DNA of 19,601 nt from Chloroflexota bacterium (lineage in GTDB: Bacteria > Chloroflexota > Limnocylindria > P2-11E): positions 1-19,601 of the forward strand of contig VBGS01000121.1 in the NCBI GenBank assembly GCA_005889445.1, written 5' to 3'. Shown here piece after piece: positions 7,132 through 14,601 of the stretch. The notes beneath the pieces are model-generated. The model worked only from the letters and a program-made list of their open reading frames with translations, did no database searches and was not told the DNA's origin. The position numbers were made by a program, and so were the translations under genes. Numbering within the stretch: position 1 is the stretch's first letter; every line of letters begins with the position of its first letter.

Positions 7132-7843
7132 CGCGCCTCGTCCCGAACCGACAGGCGCGCGGCTCCTCGTCGTCGACGACGAGCCGGCGATGGTGCGGAC
7201 GCTCCGGACGAATCTTCGCGGACATGGCTTTCAGGTCGAGACCGCCGAGACGGCGAGCGAGGCGACGGCGAGTTACGACCGCCGGCTCCCCGACCTCGTC
7301 CTTCTGGACTTGAGTCTCCCCGACGGCGATGGATTCGAGATCGTCCGCCACATCCGTGAGCGCTCGGGCACGCCGATCATCGTCCTCTCGGCGCGTGGCG
7401 GCGAACGTGACAAGGTGAACGCCCTCGATCTCGGGGCGGACGACTACATGACCAAGCCATTCGGGATCGACGAGCTCCTCGCGAGGATCCGCGTCGCGCT
7501 CCGCCATCTCGCGCGGCCGCCCAGCGGGGCTGAGCGGCGGATGCGCACCGGCGAGCTGGTCGTCGATTTCGAGCGCCGCGAGGTCACCGTCGCGGGACGG
7601 CCGATCCACCTCACGCCGACGGAGTACGACCTGCTGAAGACGTTCCTCGCCAATCCGAACAAGGTGCTCACCGACCGGATGCTGCTCCAACAGGTGTGGG
7701 GCCCCGACTACGGCGATGAGTCGCATTACCTGCACGTGTACGTCGCGCGATTGCGCAGGAAGATCGAGACCGATCCCCAGGCGCCGAAGTACCTGCTGAC
7801 CGAGCCGGGCGTCGGCTACCGGCTGCGCTCCGACGATCTCTAA
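7118..7843 (+). CDS. KdpE/OmpR-family response regulator
   Basis: This is a two-component response regulator of the KdpE/OmpR type, predicted to bind promoter DNA as a phosphorylated dimer. It has 241 residues. The receiver domain (about 15-130) has acidic pair D20/D21, phosphoacceptor D64 in VLLDLSLPDGDG, the switch residue in LSARG and K113 in MTKPF. The winged-helix domain (about 140-238) has the usual LTPTEYDLL and YVARLRRKIE recognition region. The GTG at 7118 overlaps the end of the kinase by 14 nt, the usual coupling of kdpD-kdpE pairs, and gives a normal N-terminus. All functional residues are intact although its kinase is broken, so it must act unphosphorylated, use another kinase, or be on the way out. 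No kdpFABC genes are visible. Confidence 0.92.
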   Translation: MSAANAPRPEPTGARLLVVDDEPAMVRTLRTNLRGHGFQVETAETASEATASYDRRLPDLVLLDLSLPDGDGFEIVRHIRERSGTPIIVLSARGGERDKVNALDLGADDYMTKPFGIDELLARIRVALRHLARPPSGAERRMRTGELVVDFERREVTVAGRPIHLTPTEYDLLKTFLANPNKVLTDRMLLQQVWGPDYGDESHYLHVYVARLRRKIETDPQAPKYLLTEPGVGYRLRSDDL

Positions 7844-7853
7844 CCCGCTATTG

Positions 7854-7882
7854 CGCGGACGTTGAGGCGCAGCCAGTCCGCG
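7854..7882 (+). terminator. Weak hairpin downstream of the response regulator
   Basis: CGCGGAC (7854-7860) pairs perfectly with GTCCGCG (7876-7882) around a 15-nt loop, 11 nt after the stop codon. A T/G-rich stretch follows but there is no true T-run, so this is at best a weak terminator or an mRNA-stabilising stem. The rest of the 78-nt gap (7844-7921) shows no convincing promoter. Confidence 0.25.
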
Positions 7883-7921
7883 TTGATGTGTTGTTGACGC
7901 TTCATCCGCGACTCTCTGGGG

Positions 7922-8335
7922 ATGCTCGAAACAGCTCTGGGTCGCGAGACTAGGGTCGAGCGTGGGCCTCACATCGTCGTCCCTCTCGAGCGTCTGGACC
8001 CTCCGGCGCTTCGGGCCCTTGCGTACGCCCGATCGATCGCGGGTCACCGCTCGCTCCTCGTTCGTGATCGGCGTACCGCAGGCGAGCTGCGACGCGCCGG
8101 TTTCGACACGACCGCCGAGATCGTCATTGGGCCGGCCGACCTCGACCCTGTCGAGCGTGTCCTCCGCTTTCTGGAGCAGACCGACGGCGACCGGCCCGTC
8201 GCGGTGGTCATCCCGGAGGTTGTGCCGAAACGCCCGTGGCTCTACCCGCTGCATGACCAAACCGGTCTGCGGCTGAAGCTCCGGCTCTTCTTCCGACCGA
8301 ACACCGTCGTCATCGACGTGCCGTATCACGTCTAG
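7922..8335 (+). CDS. Stand-alone KimA-type cytoplasmic tail domain protein
   Basis: A 137-residue soluble protein homologous to the C-terminal cytoplasmic domain of the two KimA-type permeases in this window. Shared landmarks are HIVVPLERLDPPALRALAYARSI near the start (permeases have IVPVARIDRAAMQALAFARS), a middle segment ending in RPVAVVIPEVVP, and the terminal block LRLKLRLFFRPNTVVIDVPYH, nearly identical in all three. No membrane helix or signal is present and the upstream gap does not encode one. In B. subtilis KimA this domain is Usp-like, dimeric and binds c-di-AMP; a soluble copy could be a nucleotide receptor, a decoy or a subunit that pairs with the permeases. It is convergent with the trkA-like gene (15 nt apart). 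The start is ATG 7922, without a clear ribosome site. Confidence 0.8.
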   Translation: MLETALGRETRVERGPHIVVPLERLDPPALRALAYARSIAGHRSLLVRDRRTAGELRRAGFDTTAEIVIGPADLDPVERVLRFLEQTDGDRPVAVVIPEVVPKRPWLYPLHDQTGLRLKLRLFFRPNTVVIDVPYHV

Positions 8336-8350
8336 GCGACGCGCCCGCAC

Positions 8351-9007
8351 CTATCCGAAGAGGGCTTTGCGGACCTCGCTCTCGTACGCGGTCGGCGAGA
8401 ACACGATCACGCGGTCGCCGACCTCGAGCTTTGTGTCGTCGTCGGCGTGCAGCAGCTTGCCCTTGCGAACGATCCCGCCCACGAGCGCGCCCGTCGGAAG
8501 CTTGAGGCTCCCGACCGTCTTGCCCGCGGGGGGCGTTCCGCTCGCGATCTCCGCCTCGATGATCTCGTTCGCGGAGCCGGCCAGCGGCATGAGCGGCATG
8601 AATCCTCCCGAAGGAAGCTCCTGCTCGATGACGCCCATGAGGACGCGCGTCGAGGAGATCGTCTCGTCGATGCCGAGCGTCTTGAAGACGATCTCGTTCT
8701 TCGGGTTGTTGACGCGCGCGATCACGCGCGGCGCCCCGCATTTGACCTTCGCGAGCTGGCAGATCACCAGGTTCTTCGCGTCGTCGCCGGTGACGGCGAT
8801 GACCGCATCGGACCGCGAGCAGCCCGCCTCCATCTGAGCACGGCCTTCGTCGGCCGCCGCGTTGAGGACGATCGATCCCAGCCGCTCCTGCACGAAGGTG
8901 GCGCGACGACGGTCAGCCTCGATCACGGTGACCTCGTGACCGGCCTCGAGCAGCGCCTGAGACAGGTGGAACCCGACCTCGCCGGCCCCGGCGACGACGA
9001 AATACAT
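8351..9007 (-). CDS. TrkA-type potassium regulatory subunit (RCK_N + RCK_C)
   Basis: A cytosolic nucleotide-binding regulator of potassium transport. It has 218 residues. The Rossmann-fold RCK_N domain (1-125) starts with the dinucleotide motif GAGEVG (7-12) and an acidic residue in VIEAD near 30, as in NAD(H)-binding TrkA proteins. The RCK_C domain (about 135-218) is recognisable by the strand pattern around GTPPAGKTVGSL and GDRVIVFSP. The ATG at 9007 follows the previous gene's TAG directly, with AGG 9 nt upstream. No TrkH/TrkG channel subunit is in view, so its partner is either elsewhere or the KimA-type permeases of the same operon. In mycobacteria a comparable pair (ceoB/ceoC) also lies beside a permease of this type. 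Confidence 0.9.
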   Translation of the reverse strand: MYFVVAGAGEVGFHLSQALLEAGHEVTVIEADRRRATFVQERLGSIVLNAAADEGRAQMEAGCSRSDAVIAVTGDDAKNLVICQLAKVKCGAPRVIARVNNPKNEIVFKTLGIDETISSTRVLMGVIEQELPSGGFMPLMPLAGSANEIIEAEIASGTPPAGKTVGSLKLPTGALVGGIVRKGKLLHADDDTKLEVGDRVIVFSPTAYESEVRKALFG

Positions 9008-9511
9008 CTACCGGACCTTCACGGGCTCGTGCGCTGATTCCTCTTCATGCGCGAGCGCCTTGCGAAGGAGGACCTCGCCGACCTCACGATCGTCCATGAG
9101 CATCGCGAAGAGCAGGGTGCCCAGGATCGAGGTCCGGGAGATCGTGTCGATACCCATCTGCCGGTACATCTGCGCCCGCACCGGGTCGTTCACCTTGGCG
9201 ATCACACGCTTCACGCCAAAGATCTTCTTCGCGATCTGCGCCGCCATCAGGTTGCGGTTGTCCCCCTCGGTGAGCGCCAGGACCGCGTCGGCCTGCTCGA
9301 TCCCGGCCTGCCGCAGGATCTCGAGGTCGGTGCCGTCACCGAGGATGGTGTCGCCCTTGAACGACGACGGCAGATGCTGGAACCACGCGCGCTCGGCCCG
9401 CGCCGGCGTCGTCGACGCGATGTCGACGACGCTGACATGGTGTCCTTCAGCATCCAGGAGACCCGCAAGGAATCCACCCACACGACCGCAGCCGACGATG
9501 AGTACCTTCAC
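9008..9511 (-). CDS. TrkA-like RCK_N-only protein
   Basis: A short (167-residue) TrkA homologue containing only the Rossmann RCK_N domain: GCGRVG at 7-12, VVD near 30, and LALTEGDNRN with the VIAKVNDP strand further on. The RCK_C ligand-binding domain of its downstream neighbour is missing; after the Rossmann fold there are only about 40 residues ending in an acidic/basic tail. The frame is open further upstream, but GTG 9511 is the sensible start: it has AGGAG 8-9 nt upstream, gives the canonical KVLIVGCG N-terminus and overlaps the usp stop in a 4-nt GTGA. It probably forms a mixed ring or dimer with the full-length RCK protein encoded immediately downstream. It corresponds in position to mycobacterial CeoC/TrkB, but is shorter. 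Confidence 0.87.
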   Translation of the reverse strand: MKVLIVGCGRVGGFLAGLLDAEGHHVSVVDIASTTPARAERAWFQHLPSSFKGDTILGDGTDLEILRQAGIEQADAVLALTEGDNRNLMAAQIAKKIFGVKRVIAKVNDPVRAQMYRQMGIDTISRTSILGTLLFAMLMDDREVGEVLLRKALAHEEESAHEPVKVR

Positions 9512-9936
9512 GCGTTCTGCTCCTGACGATACGCGAGCACCGCGCACGGCGCGTTGACGTATACGTTCTGCACGGTGCGTCCGATGTACACCCGACCTAA
9601 ACGCTTCCGGAACGGCATCGCGACCACGATGAGGTCGCACTTTCGCTCCACGGCGGTGTCGATGATCGCGGCTGCCGCCTCGCGGGCTTGCAACAGCTCG
9701 GTCTCGAGCGAAAAGCCCGCCTGTTCCGCGACCTTCTTCGCGCTCTCGAGGAGCTGCTCGCCGCGGTCGAGCTCGGCCTCCATCACCGCATCGAGCGGCA
9801 GGTTCCAGCGCACCTCGATGACATGGATCCCCATGACATTAGCTCTGGCCGACTTGGCGATCGGGGCGACGAGTCGGATGACATCCGGGTCCGCGCTGGT
9901 CCCCGCGAGCGCCACGAGGACGCGCTTCGGCTGCAT
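9508..9936 (-). CDS. Universal stress protein, UspA family
   Basis: A 142-residue single-domain Usp protein with the alpha/beta fold: strand KRVLVALAGTS at 4-14, the central VMGIHVIEV strand and the C-terminal DLIVVAMP...IGRTVQNVYVNAPCAVL block. The usual ATP-binding loop G-x2-G-x9-G(S/T) is only partly kept (RLGRVYIGRT), so nucleotide binding is uncertain. It lies between the KimA-type permeases (13-nt gap) and the RCK genes (4-nt overlap). Usp domains are common companions of potassium and sodium transporters, and the KimA tail itself has a Usp-like fold, so a regulatory role on the transporters is a reasonable inference. ATG 9936 has no strong ribosome site; coupling to the upstream gene is likely. 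Confidence 0.9.
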   Translation of the reverse strand: MQPKRVLVALAGTSADPDVIRLVAPIAKSARANVMGIHVIEVRWNLPLDAVMEAELDRGEQLLESAKKVAEQAGFSLETELLQAREAAAAIIDTAVERKCDLIVVAMPFRKRLGRVYIGRTVQNVYVNAPCAVLAYRQEQNA

Positions 9937-9949
9937 CAGTGCGCGGAGT

Positions 9950-12013
9950 CTAGCCGGGTCGCGGGCCGAGGTCGCCGGTGTCGTGCGAGTGATAGGGGAC
10001 GTCGATGACGATCGTGTTCGGCCGGAAGAGGAGCGATGCCTTGAGGCGCATCGCCGTCTGGCTGTGGAGGAACCACTCCCACCAGTGGCGCGGCACGAAC
10101 TCGGAGAGCACCACGGTGATCGGACGGTCGTCCGACTTGTCGATCGCGTCGATGTACTTCAGAAGGGGCGCGAGGAGCGACCGGAAGGGCGACTCGACGA
10201 TATCGAGGGGGATGTCGCTCCCGAGCCGCTCCCACCGGCGCTGAAAGTCCGCGGCGCCTTCGGTCGATAGCGAGATGTGGACCGCCTTCAGATTCGGCGA
10301 CACCGAGCGTGCGAACGCGAGCGCCTGCATGGCGGCCCGGTCGATCCGGGCCACGGGGACGATCACCACCGGCGCCCCGAGGGTCGGCAGACGCTGCTCG
10401 CCGCCGCTGATGACGAGCGCGTCCTGCACGTTGGTGTAATGGCGATTGATGCTGTAGAGGAGCGCGACGATGAGCGGAAGCAGCAGCAGCACCATCCAGG
10501 CGCCCAGCTGGAACTTGGTGACCGCGACGACGACCAGGACCGTACCGGTGACCACCGTGCCGATCGCGTTGATGAGGATCGAGACGCGCCAGCCCGGGTT
10601 GCGCAGCCGCCACCAGCGGCGCACCAGACCCGACTGCGACAGGGTGAACGCGAGGAACACGCCGATCGTGTACAGCGGCACGAGGGCGTTCACGCTGCCG
10701 CCGAAGGCCGTCAGGATGATCGCCGCCAGGATCCCGAGGACGACGATCCCGGTGTTGAACGCGAGCCGGGATCCCATGTCGGCGAAGTGGCGTGGCATGA
10801 AGCGGTCGTTCGCGAGGACCGAGGCGAGCCGGGGGAAGCCGGTGAAGCCGGTGTTGGCGGCGAGCAGCAGGATGATCGCGGTCGAGAACTGCACGATGAA
10901 GTAGAGCGGCGACGTCGCGCCCACGACCGTCCGGGTGAGCATGCTGTTCACCGTCTCGATCTCGTCGGCGTCCGGACGGATGCCGAACTGGGTCGCGAGG
11001 AACGTCAGTCCAAGGAAGAGCGTCGCGAAGATCGATCCCATGAGGACGAGGGTGATGACGGCGTTCCGCGCCTCGGGTTTCTTGAAGCTGGGCACGCCGT
11101 TGGCGACCGCCTCGCTTCCCGTGAGCCCGACCGAGCCCGACGCGAACGCACGGAGGACGAGCAGGATCGTCAGCGGCGCCGTGCCCGCCGGATCGAAGGG
11201 GTGCGGTGGCTGGGCGATCGGCGGGACGACGCCGACGTACCACCGACCGAGACCGATGAGGATCATCGCCCCCATGCCGATGATGTAGGCGTACGTCGGC
11301 GCGGCGAACGCGACACCCGCCTCGCGGACCCCGCGAAGATTCCCGATCGCGAGCAGAGCGATGAGCGCGAGACCGATCGGGACGCGATAGGGATGGATCT
11401 CCGGCGCGAAGCTCGAGATCGCCGCGACCCCGGCCGCGGTCGAGACCGAGACCGTGAGCACGTAGTCGATGAGCAGCGCAGACGCTGCCACCAGGCCCGC
11501 GATGACGCCGTGGTTCTCCCGGGCGACGAGGTAGCTGCCACCGCCGTTGGGGTACGCCCGGATGACGCGCGACTCCGAAAGCACCACGATCGCGAGCACG
11601 AAGACGACGGCAAGCGCGATCGGCATCGTCAGCACGAGCGCGCCGGTGCCGGCGATCGCCAGGATGCGCATCGCCTCCTCCGTGGCGTACGCGGAGGAAG
11701 AGATGTTGTCCGAGGCGAGGATCGGTAGACCCGTCTCGACCCCGATGCGCTCGTCGGCCTCCGCGTCGGAGTGCAGACGCTTGCCGATCAGGAACGCACT
11801 GAGCCCCTGCCACGCCCGCCCGACGGTCCCGGTCGCGGCCATGGTCTGCTCGGTCGCGACGTAACGCCCGCCATGGCCGCGCAGACCGCTGCCGATGGGC
11901 CGGACGATCCGGACGTACCGATCGCCGACGTGACGGCCGGCGCGCGTGACCCTCCGCTCCAGGGAGGGCGGCGTCTCGTCTTCCTGCTGCTGCTGGGGCT
12001 CCTCGCCGCTCAC
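9950..12013 (-). CDS. KimA-type potassium importer, paralogue 1
   Basis: An APC-superfamily permease of the KimA (YdaO) type, a proton-coupled potassium importer in B. subtilis. It has 687 residues: a soluble N-terminus of about 95, twelve membrane helices (about 97-530) and a Usp-like cytoplasmic tail. The residues I recall as lining the K+ sites of B. subtilis KimA are all present: D102 and Y109 in SDNISSSAY; D183, Y184, T187 and S191 in DYVLTVSVS; T298 and E301 in LTGSE. The spacing D102 to D183 equals that of KimA. The start is GTG 12013, overlapping the previous stop by 4 nt; the frame is open further upstream, but alignment to paralogue 2 begins here. A four-Gln run lies at 7-10. Specificity for K+ is inferred by homology; many relatives are annotated as amino-acid permeases. 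Confidence 0.9.
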   Translation of the reverse strand: MSGEEPQQQQEDETPPSLERRVTRAGRHVGDRYVRIVRPIGSGLRGHGGRYVATEQTMAATGTVGRAWQGLSAFLIGKRLHSDAEADERIGVETGLPILASDNISSSAYATEEAMRILAIAGTGALVLTMPIALAVVFVLAIVVLSESRVIRAYPNGGGSYLVARENHGVIAGLVAASALLIDYVLTVSVSTAAGVAAISSFAPEIHPYRVPIGLALIALLAIGNLRGVREAGVAFAAPTYAYIIGMGAMILIGLGRWYVGVVPPIAQPPHPFDPAGTAPLTILLVLRAFASGSVGLTGSEAVANGVPSFKKPEARNAVITLVLMGSIFATLFLGLTFLATQFGIRPDADEIETVNSMLTRTVVGATSPLYFIVQFSTAIILLLAANTGFTGFPRLASVLANDRFMPRHFADMGSRLAFNTGIVVLGILAAIILTAFGGSVNALVPLYTIGVFLAFTLSQSGLVRRWWRLRNPGWRVSILINAIGTVVTGTVLVVVAVTKFQLGAWMVLLLLPLIVALLYSINRHYTNVQDALVISGGEQRLPTLGAPVVIVPVARIDRAAMQALAFARSVSPNLKAVHISLSTEGAADFQRRWERLGSDIPLDIVESPFRSLLAPLLKYIDAIDKSDDRPITVVLSEFVPRHWWEWFLHSQTAMRLKASLLFRPNTIVIDVPYHSHDTGDLGPRPG
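10782..10894. repeat. 113-bp segment repeated in the other kimA-like gene
   Basis: This stretch is about 88% identical by hand alignment to 12833-12945, in the same orientation. It encodes the conserved NTGFTGFPRLASVLANDRFM region of both permeases. The paralogues are otherwise clearly diverged, so it reflects constraint or gene conversion. Confidence 0.75.
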
Positions 12014-14046
12014 GTCCGCCGGCGAGACCCATCCTCGAAGTGGTACGGCACGTCTATGACGATCGTATTCGGCCGGAAAAGGAGGCTGGCCTTGAGCCGG
12101 ATGGCGGTCTGGCTGTGGAGGAGCCATTCCCACCAGCTGTGCGGCACGAACGAGGCGAGGACCACGGTCACCGGGCGATCATCGCGCTTGCCGATCCCAT
12201 CGATATAGCTCATCAGTGGCGGGACCAGAGAGCGGTAGGGCGACTCGATGATGTCTAGAGGTACGCGCCCGGCCCAGTGCTCCCAGCGATCGCGGAACTC
12301 CTTCGCGCTTTCCTCGCTGGTCGTGATGTGGACCGCTTTCACCGCCGGGGAGATCGAGCGGGCGAACGCGACGGCCTGCACGGCGGCGCGATCGAGCCGT
12401 CCGATCGGAACGATCACGATGGGCGGTCGGGGCTCGGGAAGCGGCTCGTCGAGGCGCTCGAGGACCAGCGCGTCCTGCACCCGCATGTAGTGACCGTGGA
12501 TCGCGAGCAGGAGCATCACGATGAGCGGCAAGAGCACGAGGGTGATCCAGGCGCCCTCGGTGAACTTCGCGATGATCACGACGATCAGGACGAGGGCGGT
12601 CACCAGCGCGCCGATGGCGTTGATCGCGGCGCGCCACTGCCAACCCGGCGTCCGCAGCCGTCGCCACCGTCTGATGAGCCCGGTCTGCGAGAGCGTGAAC
12701 GCCAGGAACACGCCGATCGTGTAGAGCGGGATCAGCAGCGTGACGCTGCCCTGGAAGAGCGCGAGCACCACCGCGGAGACAAGGGCGAGCGCGAGGATCC
12801 CGAAGGAGAACGCCAGCCGCTCGCCCCGGTACGCGAACTGGCGCGGCATGAAGCGGTCGTTCGCGAGCACCGATGCGAGGCGCGGAAAGCCCGTGAAGCC
12901 GGTGTTGGCGGCGAGCGCGAGGATGATCGCGGTCGACACCTGCACGACGTAGTAGAACGCGTCCTTCCCGACGAATGACCTCGTGATGAGGCTGTTGAGG
13001 GTCTCCTGCTCGGATCGGTCCGGCGTCACGCCGATCGCCTGCGCGAGCAGCGTCAGTCCGAGAAAGATCGTGCCGAAGAGCGTCCCCATGACGACGAGCG
13101 TGATCGTCGCGTTGCGCTTCTCCGGCGGCTCCATGCTCGGCACGCCGTTCGCGATGGCTTCGCTGCCGGTGAGGCCGACGGCGCCGGACGCGAACGCGCG
13201 AAGCACCAGAAGCACGGACAGCAGCTCCAGTCCTTCGGGCGGGAAGGGCCGCGGCGGCGTCGCGGCGACCGGGATATCGCCGCTCGCGACCCGCCAGATG
13301 CCGTAGACGATGAGCGCTCCGATCGACAGCACGTACACGTACGTCGGGCCCGCGAAGACAAGCCCAGCCTCCCGGATCCCCCGCAGGTTGCCGATCATCA
13401 GAACGCCGATGAAGGCGATGCCGATCGGGACCCGCTCGTCGTAGAAGAACGGGACAAAGCTCGAGATCGCGGCGACGCCGGCGGCGGTCGACGTCGCGAC
13501 CGTGAGCACGTAATCGATGAGCAGCGCCGAGGCGGCGACGAGACCGGGGAGCGTCCCGAGGTTGTCGCTCGCGACGACGTAGCTCCCGCCCCCGTTCGGA
13601 TACGCCTGGATGACCTGCGACTGCGAGAGGATGACGATCGCAAGCACCCCGACGATCGCGATGGCGATCGGGGTCAGGAACACGAACGCCCCGACTCCCG
13701 CGAGTGCGAGGATGCGCATCGCCTCTTCGGTCGCGTAGGCCGAGGACGAGATGTTGTCCGAACCGAGGATCGCGAGGCCGGTGGCGACCGAGAGCCGTTC
13801 CTTCGCCTCGAGATCGGATTCGAGTGGGGGGCCGAAAAGGAAGTGGCGGACCCGGTCGTATGCGCGACCCGCCGGGGTCTTCGGCCGGAGCGCTTCGGTG
13901 CCGGCGATGTAGCGATCGCCGCGTCGGCTGAACTCCGCGTGACGGTGGATACGAACGTAGCGATTGCCGAGTAACCGGCCGCTTCTGGTGGTCCGCTCCT
14001 CTAGCGACGGGGTTTCGTCATCGCCGTCGTCTTCGCTATCGGCCAC
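12010..14046 (-). CDS. KimA-type potassium importer, paralogue 2
   Basis: Second APC-superfamily KimA-type permease, 678 residues, with the same layout as its neighbour: acidic N-terminus, a conserved soluble block (about 14-50), twelve membrane helices and a Usp-like tail ending in RPNTIVIDVPYH. The predicted K+-site residues are kept: D97, Y104, D178, Y179, T182, S186, T293 and E296, with 81 residues between the first and second Asp as in B. subtilis KimA. The start is GTG 14046, directly after the stop of the lipoprotein gene, and its stop overlaps paralogue 1 by 4 nt. Two tandem importers suggest different affinities, hetero-oligomers or separate regulation. No c-di-AMP (ydaO) riboswitch can lie directly upstream, since coding sequence fills the space. 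Confidence 0.9.
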   Translation of the reverse strand: MADSEDDGDDETPSLEERTTRSGRLLGNRYVRIHRHAEFSRRGDRYIAGTEALRPKTPAGRAYDRVRHFLFGPPLESDLEAKERLSVATGLAILGSDNISSSAYATEEAMRILALAGVGAFVFLTPIAIAIVGVLAIVILSQSQVIQAYPNGGGSYVVASDNLGTLPGLVAASALLIDYVLTVATSTAAGVAAISSFVPFFYDERVPIGIAFIGVLMIGNLRGIREAGLVFAGPTYVYVLSIGALIVYGIWRVASGDIPVAATPPRPFPPEGLELLSVLLVLRAFASGAVGLTGSEAIANGVPSMEPPEKRNATITLVVMGTLFGTIFLGLTLLAQAIGVTPDRSEQETLNSLITRSFVGKDAFYYVVQVSTAIILALAANTGFTGFPRLASVLANDRFMPRQFAYRGERLAFSFGILALALVSAVVLALFQGSVTLLIPLYTIGVFLAFTLSQTGLIRRWRRLRTPGWQWRAAINAIGALVTALVLIVVIIAKFTEGAWITLVLLPLIVMLLLAIHGHYMRVQDALVLERLDEPLPEPRPPIVIVPIGRLDRAAVQAVAFARSISPAVKAVHITTSEESAKEFRDRWEHWAGRVPLDIIESPYRSLVPPLMSYIDGIGKRDDRPVTVVLASFVPHSWWEWLLHSQTAIRLKASLLFRPNTIVIDVPYHFEDGSRRRT
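12833..12945. repeat. 113-bp segment repeated in the neighbouring kimA-like gene
   Basis: Direct-repeat partner of 10782-10894, 2051 bp away. Recombination between the two would yield a single chimeric permease in frame. Confidence 0.75.
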
Positions 14047-14601
14047 TCAGGGCGTGGATTGTGGCACGGTGGCGCGGCCCTTCTCGACCCCCGATTGATC
14101 GACCAAGACCGCTTCGCGCACGCCGGTCGCATCGGAAGGCGCGATGGATATCAGCTGCGCGGGAGAGGTGATCACCTGGATCGTCAGCGCCCCTGACGGA
14201 GGGGCGCCAAACGTTGAGCGAATATTGAGCCGGTCCCCCACCCGCTCGACGGAGTCGACGTGAACGCTGTAGCCGCCCGTGCGTTGCTGCCCCGCGAAGA
14301 CGCCGAGGTAGACGCGTCCAGGGTCCGGCGGGACATTCGGATAGAGGCTCACGAGATTCGCGCGAGTCGCATTGTCGGAAGCCACCAGGAGCTGCGGCCC
14401 GCCGTCGTTGGCCGATTGCTGCGTCGCGCCGTGGTCGATGAATGAGATGGTGCGCGCGCTCACCGACGCGCCGCCGCACGCGGCGATGACGATGACCACG
14501 AGCAGGAGCTCATAGACCGAACGCGAGGCGCTCCACGAGCATCGTCGGGAGCCTCCGTACGTGCATCCGCCGCTGCGTCGCCTCGATCGGATAACCGACA
14601 C
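14047..14601 (-). CDS. Lipoprotein with a PrcB_C-type domain; start uncertain
   Basis: A secreted lipoprotein. A hydrophobic segment LLLVVIVIAAC ends in a lipobox whose Cys codon is 14476-14478. The mature part carries a domain I recognise as PrcB_C (protease-complex-associated family): GQQRTGGYSVHVDSV, a strand, then the P-x(6)-QVITSPAQLISI motif. Its exact role is unknown. The only in-frame ATG is at 14601, which would overlap the phosphoesterase gene by 92 nt and give an arginine-rich leader typical of a shadow frame. An ATG at 14511-14513, overlapping the upstream stop as elsewhere in this operon, is one frame off; one extra base after it would give a perfect short signal peptide. So a 1-nt deletion, an error or a CTG/GTG start is possible. 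Confidence 0.7.
   Translation of the reverse strand: MSVIRSRRRSGGCTYGGSRRCSWSASRSVYELLLVVIVIAACGGASVSARTISFIDHGATQQSANDGGPQLLVASDNATRANLVSLYPNVPPDPGRVYLGVFAGQQRTGGYSVHVDSVERVGDRLNIRSTFGAPPSGALTIQVITSPAQLISIAPSDATGVREAVLVDQSGVEKGRATVPQSTP

Noticed and set aside
8315..8332. GACGTG...CACGTC hairpin at the 3' end of the KimA-tail gene as a terminator.
   Set aside because: It is made of the conserved codons for the terminal VIDVPYH block and is not followed by a T-run.
7922..8335. The KimA-tail gene as the broken end of a third permease.
   Set aside because: No membrane-helix remnants occur upstream, the frame has its own start, and the preceding region belongs to the response regulator and a short spacer. 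A very old truncation cannot be excluded.
10277..11728. A 483-codon plus-strand frame rich in Asp, Glu, Arg and His.
   Set aside because: It lies opposite the first KimA-type permease. The charged, repetitive composition is the usual complement of membrane-helix codons.
9936..12032. A 698-codon minus-strand frame overlapping the first permease in another frame.
   Set aside because: Arg/Pro/His-rich product with no domains; the overlapping frame encodes a clear KimA-type permease.
14047..14120. A c-di-AMP (ydaO) riboswitch upstream of the KimA-type genes, as in B. subtilis.
   Set aside because: The space is filled by the lipoprotein gene, which ends directly at the permease start; there is no leader.
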